A stretch of 64,000 nucleotides of DNA, from assembly GCA_027339635.1 (NCBI GenBank), contig DAHWNZ010000008.1, positions 13,235-77,234 of the forward strand, read 5' to 3'. This document shows, piece by piece, positions 34,808 to 42,230 of this stretch. This stretch comes from AG-12 sp027339635 (lineage in GTDB: Bacteria > Chloroflexota > Dormibacteria > Aeolococcales > Bog-877). The notes beneath the pieces are model-generated. The model made no database searches. It saw only the letters and a program-made list of their open reading frames with translations, and was not told the DNA's origin. Within the stretch, counting starts at the first letter, position 1; each line of letters starts with the position of its first letter. The translations under genes and the position numbers were made by a program.

Positions 34808-36355
34808 TCAGCGGGCGGTTCGCACCCGGACCAGCCCGTCGACCGGCTCTGCAGCAGCGGCTCTGCTCCCGCGGGAGAACCGGCCGACCTGCCTCATCAC
34901 CGCCTCCAAGTCCGCGCTCGTGAATGCGCTGCGACTGTGGCGTCGGAGCATGACCTTGAGGTTCTGACCCCATCTCGAGTCCAGGGGAAGGATGATGACT
35001 GAGGTCAGCTCCACGCTGGCGCGGGCCTGCGGCCGTCCGGAGACGGGTTGGGTCCAGAGGGCGGGCACCCCGGTGGCATCGGTTCTGCGGCAGAGGTCGC
35101 GTTCCTCGTGGCTCAGCTGGTATTCGGACTCCGGCAGGACCAGCAGCGGTCGCCCATTGGCTTCTACGATCGCAGCCAGTTGAGCCCGCCCGGCCTTGGC
35201 CAGCCTGGAGAGCAGCGGCTCCAGCCCGATGGGGGCAGGCAGTGAGCGGCGGCGGCGTCGAACCAGCTGCAGGCTGAGAGTGGCGTTGGCCGCCATGCCG
35301 ACGACCGCCCCCAAGAGTCCGTCGAGGACCAGTGGCAAAGAGGTACCCAGGAGTCCCAGGAACACGACCAGCTGGGCCCCGCCCGCGACGATCGCCGCGG
35401 CCACATAGCGGCGCATGAGCGGGTACCGTTCCCGCCGCGCGTCCGCGAAGGTTAGCTTCAGGTTGGCCTGGAAGTTCCAGGCCAACGAGGTAGTGAAGGC
35501 CAGACCCCAAGCGGCCAGTGCCGCCCAGTTGAGCACGACGCCGCAGAACTCCAGCACCCCTAGAAAGATCACCAGGCCACTCAGCCCAACCGCGGCGAAC
35601 TTCCACCGCCGGGCGCTGCCGGGCACGTCGCGGATGAGCGACCACAGGTGGCGAAGGTAGAGAAACCCCTGGGCGGCCGTCGCCTTGCTCTGGCCGGCGC
35701 CGCGAGCCTGGAAGGTGATCGGCACATCGGCAACGGCAGCTCCCTCTGAGCAGACCAGCAGTTCCAGGAGGATCTTGAACCCGACCGGGCGGAATTCCAG
35801 ACCCTGAAGTAGCTCGGTGCGGCAGAGGAAGAAGCCGGCCAGGGGGTCGGTGCTGGCGCGGGCTTCGGAGAACAGCGCCCGGGCGAGCATGGTGGCGGAA
35901 CGCGAAACGAGTTTGCGCACGCCGCCTCCCAACCCCTGTCCGCTGCCGCCTGGCATGTAGCGGCTGGCGACCACGACATCCGCTCCGGAGCGCTCCTTGC
36001 GGAGGAGTTCGGGGATGGCCTCCGGGGGATGTTGGAGGTCCCCGTCCATGACGCAGACCAGGCGCCCGCGGGCCTGCTCCAAGCCCAGAACGACCGCCGT
36101 GCTGAGGCCCCCGGCACGCTCCTCTCGGCGGCGGTGCCAGTAGCGAACCCGGCCATCCCGGGAGGAGATCTCCTGGAGCAGGCTGGGGGTCTCGTCGTCG
36201 CTGTCGTCGACGAAGATGACCTCGAACGGGATCTCCGCCAGGGACTGGCGCAGACGCTGCAGCAGCAGTGGGAGGTTGCCGGCTTCGTTTCGTGTCGGAA
36301 CCACCACTGAGAGCTCGAGCTGGCGGGGGGGTGGGCCCGGCTTGCGGCGTGCCAT
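34808..36355 (-). CDS. GT2 glycosyltransferase fused to GtrA membrane domain and a GAF-like C-terminus
   Basis: The 515-residue protein has three parts. Residues 1-235 are a dolichol-phosphate-mannose-synthase-like GT2 domain: SVVVPTRNEAGNL, VIFVDDSDDETP and the catalytic CVMDGDLQHPPE. Residues 240-365 are a GtrA-type four-helix membrane domain, in which KFAAVGLSGLVIFLGVLEF and TSLAWNFQANLKLTF are typical. About 150 more residues follow, containing AQLAAIVEANGRPLLVLPE and VELTSVIILPLDS. These end in RSAFTSADLEAVMRQVG and resemble a GAF domain. It should load a sugar onto a polyprenyl phosphate and help flip it. The ATG at 36355 is preferred over the GTG just before it; TAGACT ends 8 nt upstream. 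Confidence 0.85.
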   Translation of the reverse strand: MARRKPGPPPRQLELSVVVPTRNEAGNLPLLLQRLRQSLAEIPFEVIFVDDSDDETPSLLQEISSRDGRVRYWHRRREERAGGLSTAVVLGLEQARGRLVCVMDGDLQHPPEAIPELLRKERSGADVVVASRYMPGGSGQGLGGGVRKLVSRSATMLARALFSEARASTDPLAGFFLCRTELLQGLEFRPVGFKILLELLVCSEGAAVADVPITFQARGAGQSKATAAQGFLYLRHLWSLIRDVPGSARRWKFAAVGLSGLVIFLGVLEFCGVVLNWAALAAWGLAFTTSLAWNFQANLKLTFADARRERYPLMRRYVAAAIVAGGAQLVVFLGLLGTSLPLVLDGLLGAVVGMAANATLSLQLVRRRRRSLPAPIGLEPLLSRLAKAGRAQLAAIVEANGRPLLVLPESEYQLSHEERDLCRRTDATGVPALWTQPVSGRPQARASVELTSVIILPLDSRWGQNLKVMLRRHSRSAFTSADLEAVMRQVGRFSRGSRAAAAEPVDGLVRVRTAR

Positions 36356-36362
36356 CACGGGA

Positions 36363-36368
36363 AGTCTA
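36363..36368 (-). promoter_or_regulatory. -10 element TAGACT of the glycosyltransferase promoter
   Basis: On the reverse strand TAGACT ends 8 nt before the ATG at 36355 and 5 nt before the alternative GTG at 36358. The same hexamer precedes the genes at 39244 and 56015. Confidence 0.5.
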
Positions 36369-36409
36369 GACGCGTTCCTGCCCGATCCCCGCTGCCGTCA
36401 TGGAAACGT

Positions 36410-36664
36410 TCATGGACCTGGGGAGCTCGCGGTCAACTCGAGGAGGGAGCGCGGGTCGAATCGTCCCTCGGCCAGAACCCGTTCCCCCCACAGGAGGACG
36501 GGCACCCGCTCGTGGTACTGGGCCAAAAGGCCGGGATCCGAATCGATGTCGTAGACCAAGAGCTGGAGCCCGCGCTCTCTGACGAGCTCTCCCAGGGGGG
36601 CCGCGACCTGCTCGCAGAGGTGGCAGCCTCGGCGGGTCATCAGCTGGAGAGGCTCAGGCGGCAT
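36410..36664 (-). CDS. Glutaredoxin-like (DUF836-type) thiol-disulfide protein
   Basis: The 84-residue protein has a redox-active CxxC in MTRRGCHLCEQVAAPL near residues 9-24, then the thioredoxin-fold strand LLVYDIDSDPGL and the cis-Pro strand ERVPVLLWGERVL. It is a small cytoplasmic thiol oxidoreductase of the DUF836 glutaredoxin-like group. Its partner is unknown. The start overlaps the end of the upstream membrane-protein gene by 11 bases, so they are co-translated. Confidence 0.85.
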   Translation of the reverse strand: MPPEPLQLMTRRGCHLCEQVAAPLGELVRERGLQLLVYDIDSDPGLLAQYHERVPVLLWGERVLAEGRFDPRSLLELTASSPGP

Positions 36665-37283
36665 CCGTTATGCCCCATCCATCCATGGTCTCCCGGTAGC
36701 GTCTGTGCCAGAGCCAGAAGCTGCCGCCGCAAGCGGCCCAGGCCACCTCCTCGAGAACGATTCCAGGAGAAGTTGAGAGCGCCAGGCGGCTGCCCGTGGC
36801 GGCGAGGACCAGGTAGACCGGCAGGCGGATCAAGGCGATTAGGACCAATCCCGTGACCAGGTCGACGACGGTGTCGATCCAGGCCCGCTCCCGCCGCAGT
36901 CTGGAGCGGAGCCCGGTCACTCCGGTTAGCTCACGGTGCGGCAGCCCAAAGGTAGGCTGAGGCGTTGCCCGTTGCAAAGACCGCCAGCCCATGAGGGCGA
37001 GTACCGCAGCGGCCAGGGGCGGGACCAGCGCCTGCCAAGGATCTCCCAGGCGGAGGAAGTTCTGCCACCCGTCAAGCGCGGCGCCCGCCTGATAGCGACC
37101 GACGAACTCCCGCTGGAGGGCGAAGGACGCCATGGCAGCAGCCACGCCGACCAGGGCCACCGCGCCCCAGACGGCGGCCCGCAGGCGGTGTTTGGCAAGC
37201 TGATGAATGCAGCCCGCGACCGCTCGCGACACCACTTGGTCTTGGAGCTTCGAGTGGGCCTTGGGGGCGGATGTGGCTGCCAT
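36654..37283 (-). CDS. Membrane protein of unknown function
   Basis: The 209-residue protein has four hydrophobic segments, near residues 38-58, 85-100, 140-160 and 180-195. A charged loop (LRSRLRRERAWID) lies between the second and third. The N-terminal 35 residues are soluble and basic. No family is recognised with confidence. The ATG at 37283 has TACACT ending 9 nt upstream and an AAGG. The downstream glutaredoxin-like gene overlaps it, suggesting a joint operon. Confidence 0.65.
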   Translation of the reverse strand: MAATSAPKAHSKLQDQVVSRAVAGCIHQLAKHRLRAAVWGAVALVGVAAAMASFALQREFVGRYQAGAALDGWQNFLRLGDPWQALVPPLAAAVLALMGWRSLQRATPQPTFGLPHRELTGVTGLRSRLRRERAWIDTVVDLVTGLVLIALIRLPVYLVLAATGSRLALSTSPGIVLEEVAWAACGGSFWLWHRRYRETMDGWGITDAA

Positions 37284-37291
37284 CGCCTTGG

Positions 37292-37297
37292 AGTGTA
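37292..37297 (-). promoter_or_regulatory. -10 element TACACT of the membrane-protein operon
   Basis: On the reverse strand TACACT ends 9 nt before the ATG at 37283. The wider sequence GCGTCTACACT resembles GCGTCTAGACT before the glycosyltransferase gene. Confidence 0.4.
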
Positions 37298-37417
37298 GAC
37301 GCGCTCAGAAGGTTTGTGATCCGCGGCCCTCCACAGGGGCGTTCCGCTGAGGCAGATCCTCCTCGCCGCTGCTCGGCGCTCCTCACGTTGACCCCCGTTT
37401 GGGGCTCGTGGCTGAGG

Positions 37418-38248
37418 TCATGAGCGCGGCCAGCTTCCGTCGAGCATGGCGATGTAGCGTTCCGCTGACCGCAGCACCGCCGCCCTGGCGTCGTGGTCTA
37501 TGACGTCGCCTGGGAAGCCACCGTAGAGGCGGTCGAACCGCAGGTCACGACAGCGATCCGCGATCCGCTGGACGTCCCCCGCCGGAAGTGGGACGCGGTT
37601 GGGATAGCTGTAGAGAAAGGTGACGTGGCGGCGGTCGGCGACCACCGCCACCGTGTCGCCCGTGAGCAGAGCCCCTCTGCCGTCCGCGCCTCCCGGCCAA
37701 TGGAGCACGGTCGAACCCTGGAAATGGCCACCAAGGCGCAGGACGCTCAGGTCACCGGTCGCTGTCACCGCGTCCTCGTCGAAGTACTGGACCCGCGGAT
37801 GCGGGCTAACGGCGTGCGCCCTGTCCGCGGCCGGGAGCAGCAGCGACGGTATCTCCAGCGCATCGATCCAGGCGCCGAACGCTCCATAGAAGTGAGGATG
37901 GCTGATCGCCATCCGCTGGACACCCCCCAGTTTGCCAAGGGCCGCCACCGTCTCCTCGTCGATCAGGCTAAGACAGTCCCAAAGCACGTTTCCCGCCGCG
38001 GTCCGGACCAGGAGTGCTCTTTGGCCGATCGCGAACCGGGGCTCCGTGACAATCTCAAACAGCCCTGGCTCGAGCTCGGTCAGCCGGTTGCGGAAGCCCG
38101 CGCTCAACTCCACCATGCTCGTCCACCGTTGGCCGCCGGCCGGAATGTACTGACGCTCGTCCTGGCAGGTGGCACAGCCCTCCGGCGGCACTTTCGAGTC
38201 CGGATACTGGGTGCCGCACCCTCGGCAGATGAATTTGGTCACCGACAC
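37418..38248 (-). CDS. MBL-fold metallo-hydrolase with N-terminal zinc ribbon
   Basis: The 276-residue protein begins with a rubredoxin-like zinc ribbon (CRGCGTQY, then CATCQDER) and continues with a metallo-beta-lactamase fold. The usual HxHxDH motif is replaced by ISHPHFYGAFGAW. Downstream pieces LRLGGHFQGSTVLHWPGG and LLTGDTVAVVADRRHV keep the third His and the bridging Asp. Activity may therefore differ from that of classical hydrolases. A GGAGG site is 3 nt before the first GTG (38248) and 7 nt before a second GTG (38242), which may be the true start. The gene faces the convergent or adjacent LLM gene on the same strand; no substrate is inferred. Confidence 0.8.
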   Translation of the reverse strand: MSVTKFICRGCGTQYPDSKVPPEGCATCQDERQYIPAGGQRWTSMVELSAGFRNRLTELEPGLFEIVTEPRFAIGQRALLVRTAAGNVLWDCLSLIDEETVAALGKLGGVQRMAISHPHFYGAFGAWIDALEIPSLLLPAADRAHAVSPHPRVQYFDEDAVTATGDLSVLRLGGHFQGSTVLHWPGGADGRGALLTGDTVAVVADRRHVTFLYSYPNRVPLPAGDVQRIADRCRDLRFDRLYGGFPGDVIDHDARAAVLRSAERYIAMLDGSWPRS

Positions 38249-38315
38249 TCCTCCGCAGGTCGCTCAGGGTCGGGGTCTGCCGGAAGCGGCGGACAGCAGG
38301 GACCGCGGCCGAACC

Positions 38316-39158
38316 TCAACGCCGGGGCGGGCCCAGACGCACCACCCGGTCGACATCGCCGGGCTCCACCGGCTCCGGGGGGATGCCGTCCAACAACCAT
38401 GTGACGCCCGCCTCCGCAAGCCTTCCCAGGTCCGCATCGCGTGGTCGCGCGGCAGGCGCCAAGTCTGCCTGGCGGGTCACGACCAGGTCGTATTCGGGCC
38501 CTACACCGCGGGACTTGAGCTCCCGCTGAATCGCCAGCAGGTCGGCTTGGGCGGGGGCCAGGCGCGGATCTTCCTGGCGGAATATGGGGAAGAACCCCTG
38601 GACCCTGGTGGCCCGCTCCAGGGGCCGTCGCCGGGGCCAGCGCCCCGCAGCCCAAATCGGCAACGGAGTCTGCCAGGGTCTGGGCAGGAAGGGATCGGTC
38701 GTGACCGCATGGAAATCTCCCCGGTAGGAGACGGCGTCGCCGCCCAGCAGCAGGCGAAGAATTTCCAGAGACTCGTCCAGACGCAAACCGCGCTCACGCG
38801 GATCCGTCACCTCCCCGAAGGAGCTGAACTCCATCCATCCGTCGTCACCCAGCCCGACCCCGAGCGTCAAGCGGCCCTTCGACAAGAGGTCCAGCGCCGT
38901 CGCCTGGCGGGCCATGACCCAGGGGCGGCGCCGACTCAACGGGGTGACCATCGCTCCCAGCCTCAGGCTCTCGGTCGAGCAGGCCATGGCGGCCATGGTC
39001 ACCCAGGGGTCCAGGAGCGGGGTCCCAGGGCCGGCCAGCATGTGGTCCCAAAGGAAGAACCCATCCCAACCCGCGGCCTCGGCCGCGGTCGCGAGCGACG
39101 CGATCCGGCCGGGGTCGGCCAGGTGATGGAAGGGAGGGACAAAGAGGCCAAAGCGCAT
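38316..39158 (-). CDS. LLM-class (probably F420-dependent) oxidoreductase
   Basis: The 280-residue protein is a luciferase-like TIM-barrel. Typical phrases are MRFGLFVPPFHHLADP, AAEAAGWDGFFLWDHM, LRLGAMVTPLSRRRPWVMAR, TALDLLSKGRLTLGVGLG and GLRLDESLEILRLL. Members use F420 or FMN; F420 is favoured by the family's usual annotation in related bacteria but is not proven here. The start at 39158 is where the family begins; the open frame extends upstream. A GTG at 39164 is an alternative start. It is divergent from the EEP-family gene. Confidence 0.85.
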   Translation of the reverse strand: MRFGLFVPPFHHLADPGRIASLATAAEAAGWDGFFLWDHMLAGPGTPLLDPWVTMAAMACSTESLRLGAMVTPLSRRRPWVMARQATALDLLSKGRLTLGVGLGDDGWMEFSSFGEVTDPRERGLRLDESLEILRLLLGGDAVSYRGDFHAVTTDPFLPRPWQTPLPIWAAGRWPRRRPLERATRVQGFFPIFRQEDPRLAPAQADLLAIQRELKSRGVGPEYDLVVTRQADLAPAARPRDADLGRLAEAGVTWLLDGIPPEPVEPGDVDRVVRLGPPRR

Positions 39159-39231
39159 TCTCACAAGGATGACGGATCCACCCGTACCAAGGCTGCGGTG
39201 GGCCCCGTGGGAGCGGGCATCCACGCCCGAC

Positions 39232-39237
39232 TAGACT
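39232..39237 (+). promoter_or_regulatory. -10 element TAGACT of leaderless EEP-family gene
   Basis: TAGACT ends exactly 7 nt before the ATG at 39244. No Shine-Dalgarno is present. Confidence 0.6.
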
Positions 39238-39243
39238 CGAAAC

Positions 39244-40269
39244 ATGTGTGGCGCACAGTCGACAAGAACCGTGCCGGAGCGCAAATTGCGCGTCGCCACC
39301 TACAACATCCTGGCTGGGGGGGGTGAGCGCTGGGGGGCGATCCAGGCCGTGGTCGAGGCCCTCAACCCGGATGTGATCGCCCTCCAGGAGATTGAGGACC
39401 CGCAGCCGATGCGCCGCATGGGAGAGCGCCTGGACTATCAGGTGATCTTCGGAGAGGCACCGCGCTACCGACACCAGGGGGTTCTCTCCAGGTTGCCGAT
39501 CAGCAGTTGGGTGAATCATCAGGATCCCCTGGCGTGGCCGCGGAATTCTATAGAGGTGGAGATCGATCTGGGGGCTGGCTCTGTGATCCAAAGCCTGCAT
39601 CTGCACACCGTGCACCTGACGGCCGCCTTCCAGCGACGGGGCCGAGCGGAACCGGACCGGGTTCGTGAGCTCACGGCCGTCCGGCGCCATGCTGGTGCCG
39701 GGCAGGCGACGCCCCACCTGGTTCTCGGGGACTTCAACTCGCTGGCCCCGGGCGATGCCATCCGGGCAACCGGCTTTCTGGGCCAACTTTCCGAGTGGCG
39801 CAAGAGCGGTGTACTGGAGGAGGTTGGGGCCCTCAGCTCGGTGCCACCCAGTGTCAAGGCGATGCGCTGGTGGCGCGGATCCGATCCCGAGGCCGCTGAG
39901 ATCTCTGAGGTGGCGCGCTCTGGGATTCCCAGACTTCCCTGGCTGGTGCATCCTCTGATCGAACTGGTGCCACGGGGCGAGACCACCGACGCCCTGGTCG
40001 GTGCCCTGATGCCCCGGGCCGCGGTGCGCAGCATGCTGGATGCCGGTTACGTCGATTGCCTTCGCCAAATTCACCCGCGCGCCGACAGCTTCACCTGCCC
40101 CACCTACCAGCCCGCGGTCCGGATCGACTACGTGTTTGCCACGGCCGCCATGGCGGCCCTCCTGGTCAACTGTTTTGTGGCGGCTCAATCCGGTGCCCTA
40201 AGAGAGCTTGCCATGCGTGCCAGCGACCACTTCCCGGTGGTGGCCGACTTCGATCTGAGCCCGGCCTGA
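39244..40269 (+). CDS. Endonuclease/exonuclease/phosphatase (EEP) family protein
   Basis: The 341-residue protein has the DNase I-like fold with its catalytic set in order: VATYNILAGG, VIALQEIED (metal-binding Glu), LHLHTVHLT, LVLGDFNSLAPGD (Asp-Asn), RIDYVFATA and ASDHFPVVADF (catalytic Asp-His). It should cleave phosphodiester or phosphoester bonds; relatives act on nucleic acids, inositol phosphates or sphingomyelin. There is no signal peptide, so it is probably cytoplasmic. An insert of about 80 residues between GDFNS and RIDYVF is longer than in the shortest family members. A leaderless ATG start is indicated. Confidence 0.88.
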   Translation: MCGAQSTRTVPERKLRVATYNILAGGGERWGAIQAVVEALNPDVIALQEIEDPQPMRRMGERLDYQVIFGEAPRYRHQGVLSRLPISSWVNHQDPLAWPRNSIEVEIDLGAGSVIQSLHLHTVHLTAAFQRRGRAEPDRVRELTAVRRHAGAGQATPHLVLGDFNSLAPGDAIRATGFLGQLSEWRKSGVLEEVGALSSVPPSVKAMRWWRGSDPEAAEISEVARSGIPRLPWLVHPLIELVPRGETTDALVGALMPRAAVRSMLDAGYVDCLRQIHPRADSFTCPTYQPAVRIDYVFATAAMAALLVNCFVAAQSGALRELAMRASDHFPVVADFDLSPA

Positions 40270-40460
40270 AGGCATCGCTCGAGCTTGGCGCGGGCCTCAT
40301 CTGTCAGTAGGGCCTGGCGGAGGAGGCAAACCAGCGGCGACCTCCCACCCGTTGGGCGGCGGGCGTTCGGGTTACCACGAGCTACCCCCGTGCCAGGCGA
40401 CCTACCGCGGTGCCCAAGTCGGCGGGGCCGCCACCGCCGGATGCTCGTACCGCCCGCCCA

Positions 40461-40466
40461 TATACT
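40461..40466 (+). promoter_or_regulatory. -10 element TATACT of the MTAP-like gene
   Basis: TATACT ends exactly 7 nt before the in-frame GTG at 40473. This sets the start well inside the longer open frame. Confidence 0.6.
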
Positions 40467-40472
40467 CGAGGT

Positions 40473-41348
40473 GTGAGCAGTGCAGCCGAGAGTGGTGGTA
40501 TCGCCCAGGCCGAGTACGCCATCCTAGGTGGCTCCGGCACCGGCACTCAGGGGTCGCCGGAGATGGATCCGCGGGTGGAGGTCATGCGCCGGGAGGAGGT
40601 CTTTCAGACGCCCTTCGGCCCGACGCCAGCGCTGACGCTATTTCGCGTGCCGGATGAGGCGGGAAATACCCACTCGGTGATGTTCGCCCGGCCCCACGAG
40701 TCGCAGCCGGGAACGGCCAGGGGCCAGCACAGCCTGGCCCTGTTCTGGACCTTCCAGCGAGCCGGGGTCCGTCGCATCGTGGCGGAGAGCGGGGCGGCCA
40801 GCATCACCCAGCACTTCCACCCCCGTGATCTGATCATTCCGCACGACTTCATCGACTTCACCCGTCAGCACGGGGGGCAGCTCGTGCCCGGCGCCATGGT
40901 CTCCATGCGCGAGCCGTTCTGCCCCGACATCCGTGAAGCGCTGTGGCAGCGGTCACGGAAGTTCGCCGCCGACAAGGCGACCCGGGTTTTCAACCGCGCC
41001 GTGCACGCGGCCGTGGAGGGCCCCCGCCTGGAGACTGCGGCCGAGGTGGCGGCGCTGGCCCGCATGGGGGGTGACATCATCAGCCAGACGGTCACCCCGG
41101 AGGTCTACCTCGCCCGGGAGATCGGGGCCTGCTTCGCCACGGTGGAGATGGTCCTCAACTACGCCGAGGGCGTCCGGCCGGAGTGGGACTTCGAGTTGCT
41201 GCGGGCGATCGTGCGCGAGGGCGCGGAGGAATTGGGAGCCGTCGCCCTCGACGCCCTGGTTGCTCTGCCAGGCGTTCCCACCTGCACCTGTGCCAGCCTG
41301 CGGGAGCCCGTGGGGCGCGGCGAGTCGGCCGCAGCGCTGGTTTCGTGA
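40473..41348 (+). CDS. MTAP/purine-nucleoside-phosphorylase-like protein
   Basis: The 291-residue protein belongs to the phosphorylase superfamily. It starts with AEYAILGGSGTG, the phosphate-loop strand, then TPFGPTPALTLFRV. Later comes AVEGPRLETAAEVAALARMGGDIISQTVTPEV, matching the MTAP motif EGPRxxTxAE...GxDxVxMTxxPE with changes. It ends with AREIGACFATVEMVLNYAEG. Substitutions in the substrate loop (SQT for GMT) suggest a specificity other than plain 5'-methylthioadenosine. It would cleave a nucleoside with phosphate, probably in methionine or purine salvage. The GTG at 40473 is set by the -10. The stop overlaps the next gene's GTG (GTGA). Confidence 0.78.
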   Translation: MSSAAESGGIAQAEYAILGGSGTGTQGSPEMDPRVEVMRREEVFQTPFGPTPALTLFRVPDEAGNTHSVMFARPHESQPGTARGQHSLALFWTFQRAGVRRIVAESGAASITQHFHPRDLIIPHDFIDFTRQHGGQLVPGAMVSMREPFCPDIREALWQRSRKFAADKATRVFNRAVHAAVEGPRLETAAEVAALARMGGDIISQTVTPEVYLAREIGACFATVEMVLNYAEGVRPEWDFELLRAIVREGAEELGAVALDALVALPGVPTCTCASLREPVGRGESAAALVS

Positions 41349-42094
41349 GGGAGCGGTCAACCATCGGGGGAGAGCGGGACACGACGCCCCCGCTGCCGAC
41401 GGCGGGTCATCCTGAGCCTGACGCGGTGCGCTCCATGTTCTCCGGCATAGCCGGTCGTTACGACCTGCTGAACCTGCTGCTGAGCGGGACCCAGGACCGC
41501 CGCTGGCGCCGCCGCGCGGCGCAGCTGACCAGGGCCAGGCCCGGGGACAGGGCTCTCGACGTCTGCTGCGGCACGGGCGCTCTGTCCGCGCTCCTCCGCA
41601 AGCGAGTTGGGCCAAAGGGGGCGGTGGCCGGAATCGACCTGACAGAGGCCATGATCAGCGCGGCCATCGCGAAGGTTCCAGGGGTCGACTTCCAAGTCGG
41701 GGATGCGTGCTCGCTGCCCTTCCCGGAGGGGTCCTTCGAGGTGGCGACGATGTCCTTCGGCCTTCGCAACATCGATCGCCACGATCTGGCCCTCGCCGAA
41801 CTGTGCCGAGTTCTTCGCCCAGGTGGGCGCGCGGTGGTCTTGGAGTTCAGCACCGAGGCGGCCCTGATAAGCCCTCTCTACCGCCTCTACAACCGCGTGG
41901 TGATTCCGCGCATCGCGACCATGCTCCTGGGCCGGGCGGGCGCCTATCAATACCTCACAGAGTCGATTGCAGCCTTTCCCCCTCCTCTGGTGGTGTCGCG
42001 ATGGCTCCGGGAGGCGGGCTTCGAGCGGGTCCGTTACCAGAGGATGAGCTTCGGGATCGTCGCGCTGCACGTGGGTGTGAAGCCGCGCAGCTGA
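41345..42094 (+). CDS. ubiE: UbiE/MenG-type methyltransferase
   Basis: The 249-residue protein is a class I SAM-dependent methyltransferase of the UbiE/COQ5 group. Visible motifs are RSMFSGIAGRYDLLNLLLSG at the start, the SAM motif ALDVCCGTGALS, VGDACSLPFPEGSFEVATM, the family tag SFGLRNIDR and AVVLEFSTE. In related bacteria this enzyme makes the last methylation of (demethyl)menaquinone. The GTG start overlaps the stop of the MTAP-like gene, so the two are co-translated. A link between methylthioadenosine salvage and SAM use is suggestive but not proven. Confidence 0.87.
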   Translation: MRERSTIGGERDTTPPLPTAGHPEPDAVRSMFSGIAGRYDLLNLLLSGTQDRRWRRRAAQLTRARPGDRALDVCCGTGALSALLRKRVGPKGAVAGIDLTEAMISAAIAKVPGVDFQVGDACSLPFPEGSFEVATMSFGLRNIDRHDLALAELCRVLRPGGRAVVLEFSTEAALISPLYRLYNRVVIPRIATMLLGRAGAYQYLTESIAAFPPPLVVSRWLREAGFERVRYQRMSFGIVALHVGVKPRS

Positions 42095-42230
42095 TCGTGG
42101 CAGGCCCCTGTTGCTCGCCCGCCAACTGGATCGCGCCCGATTGACCGTCGATGGGATCGGCAGCCTGGGTTAGAGTTTAGGCCAAGCGTTGGGGAGCGCG
42201 CGGTTCAGGCTTTCTGGGAGGCTGCAAGGG

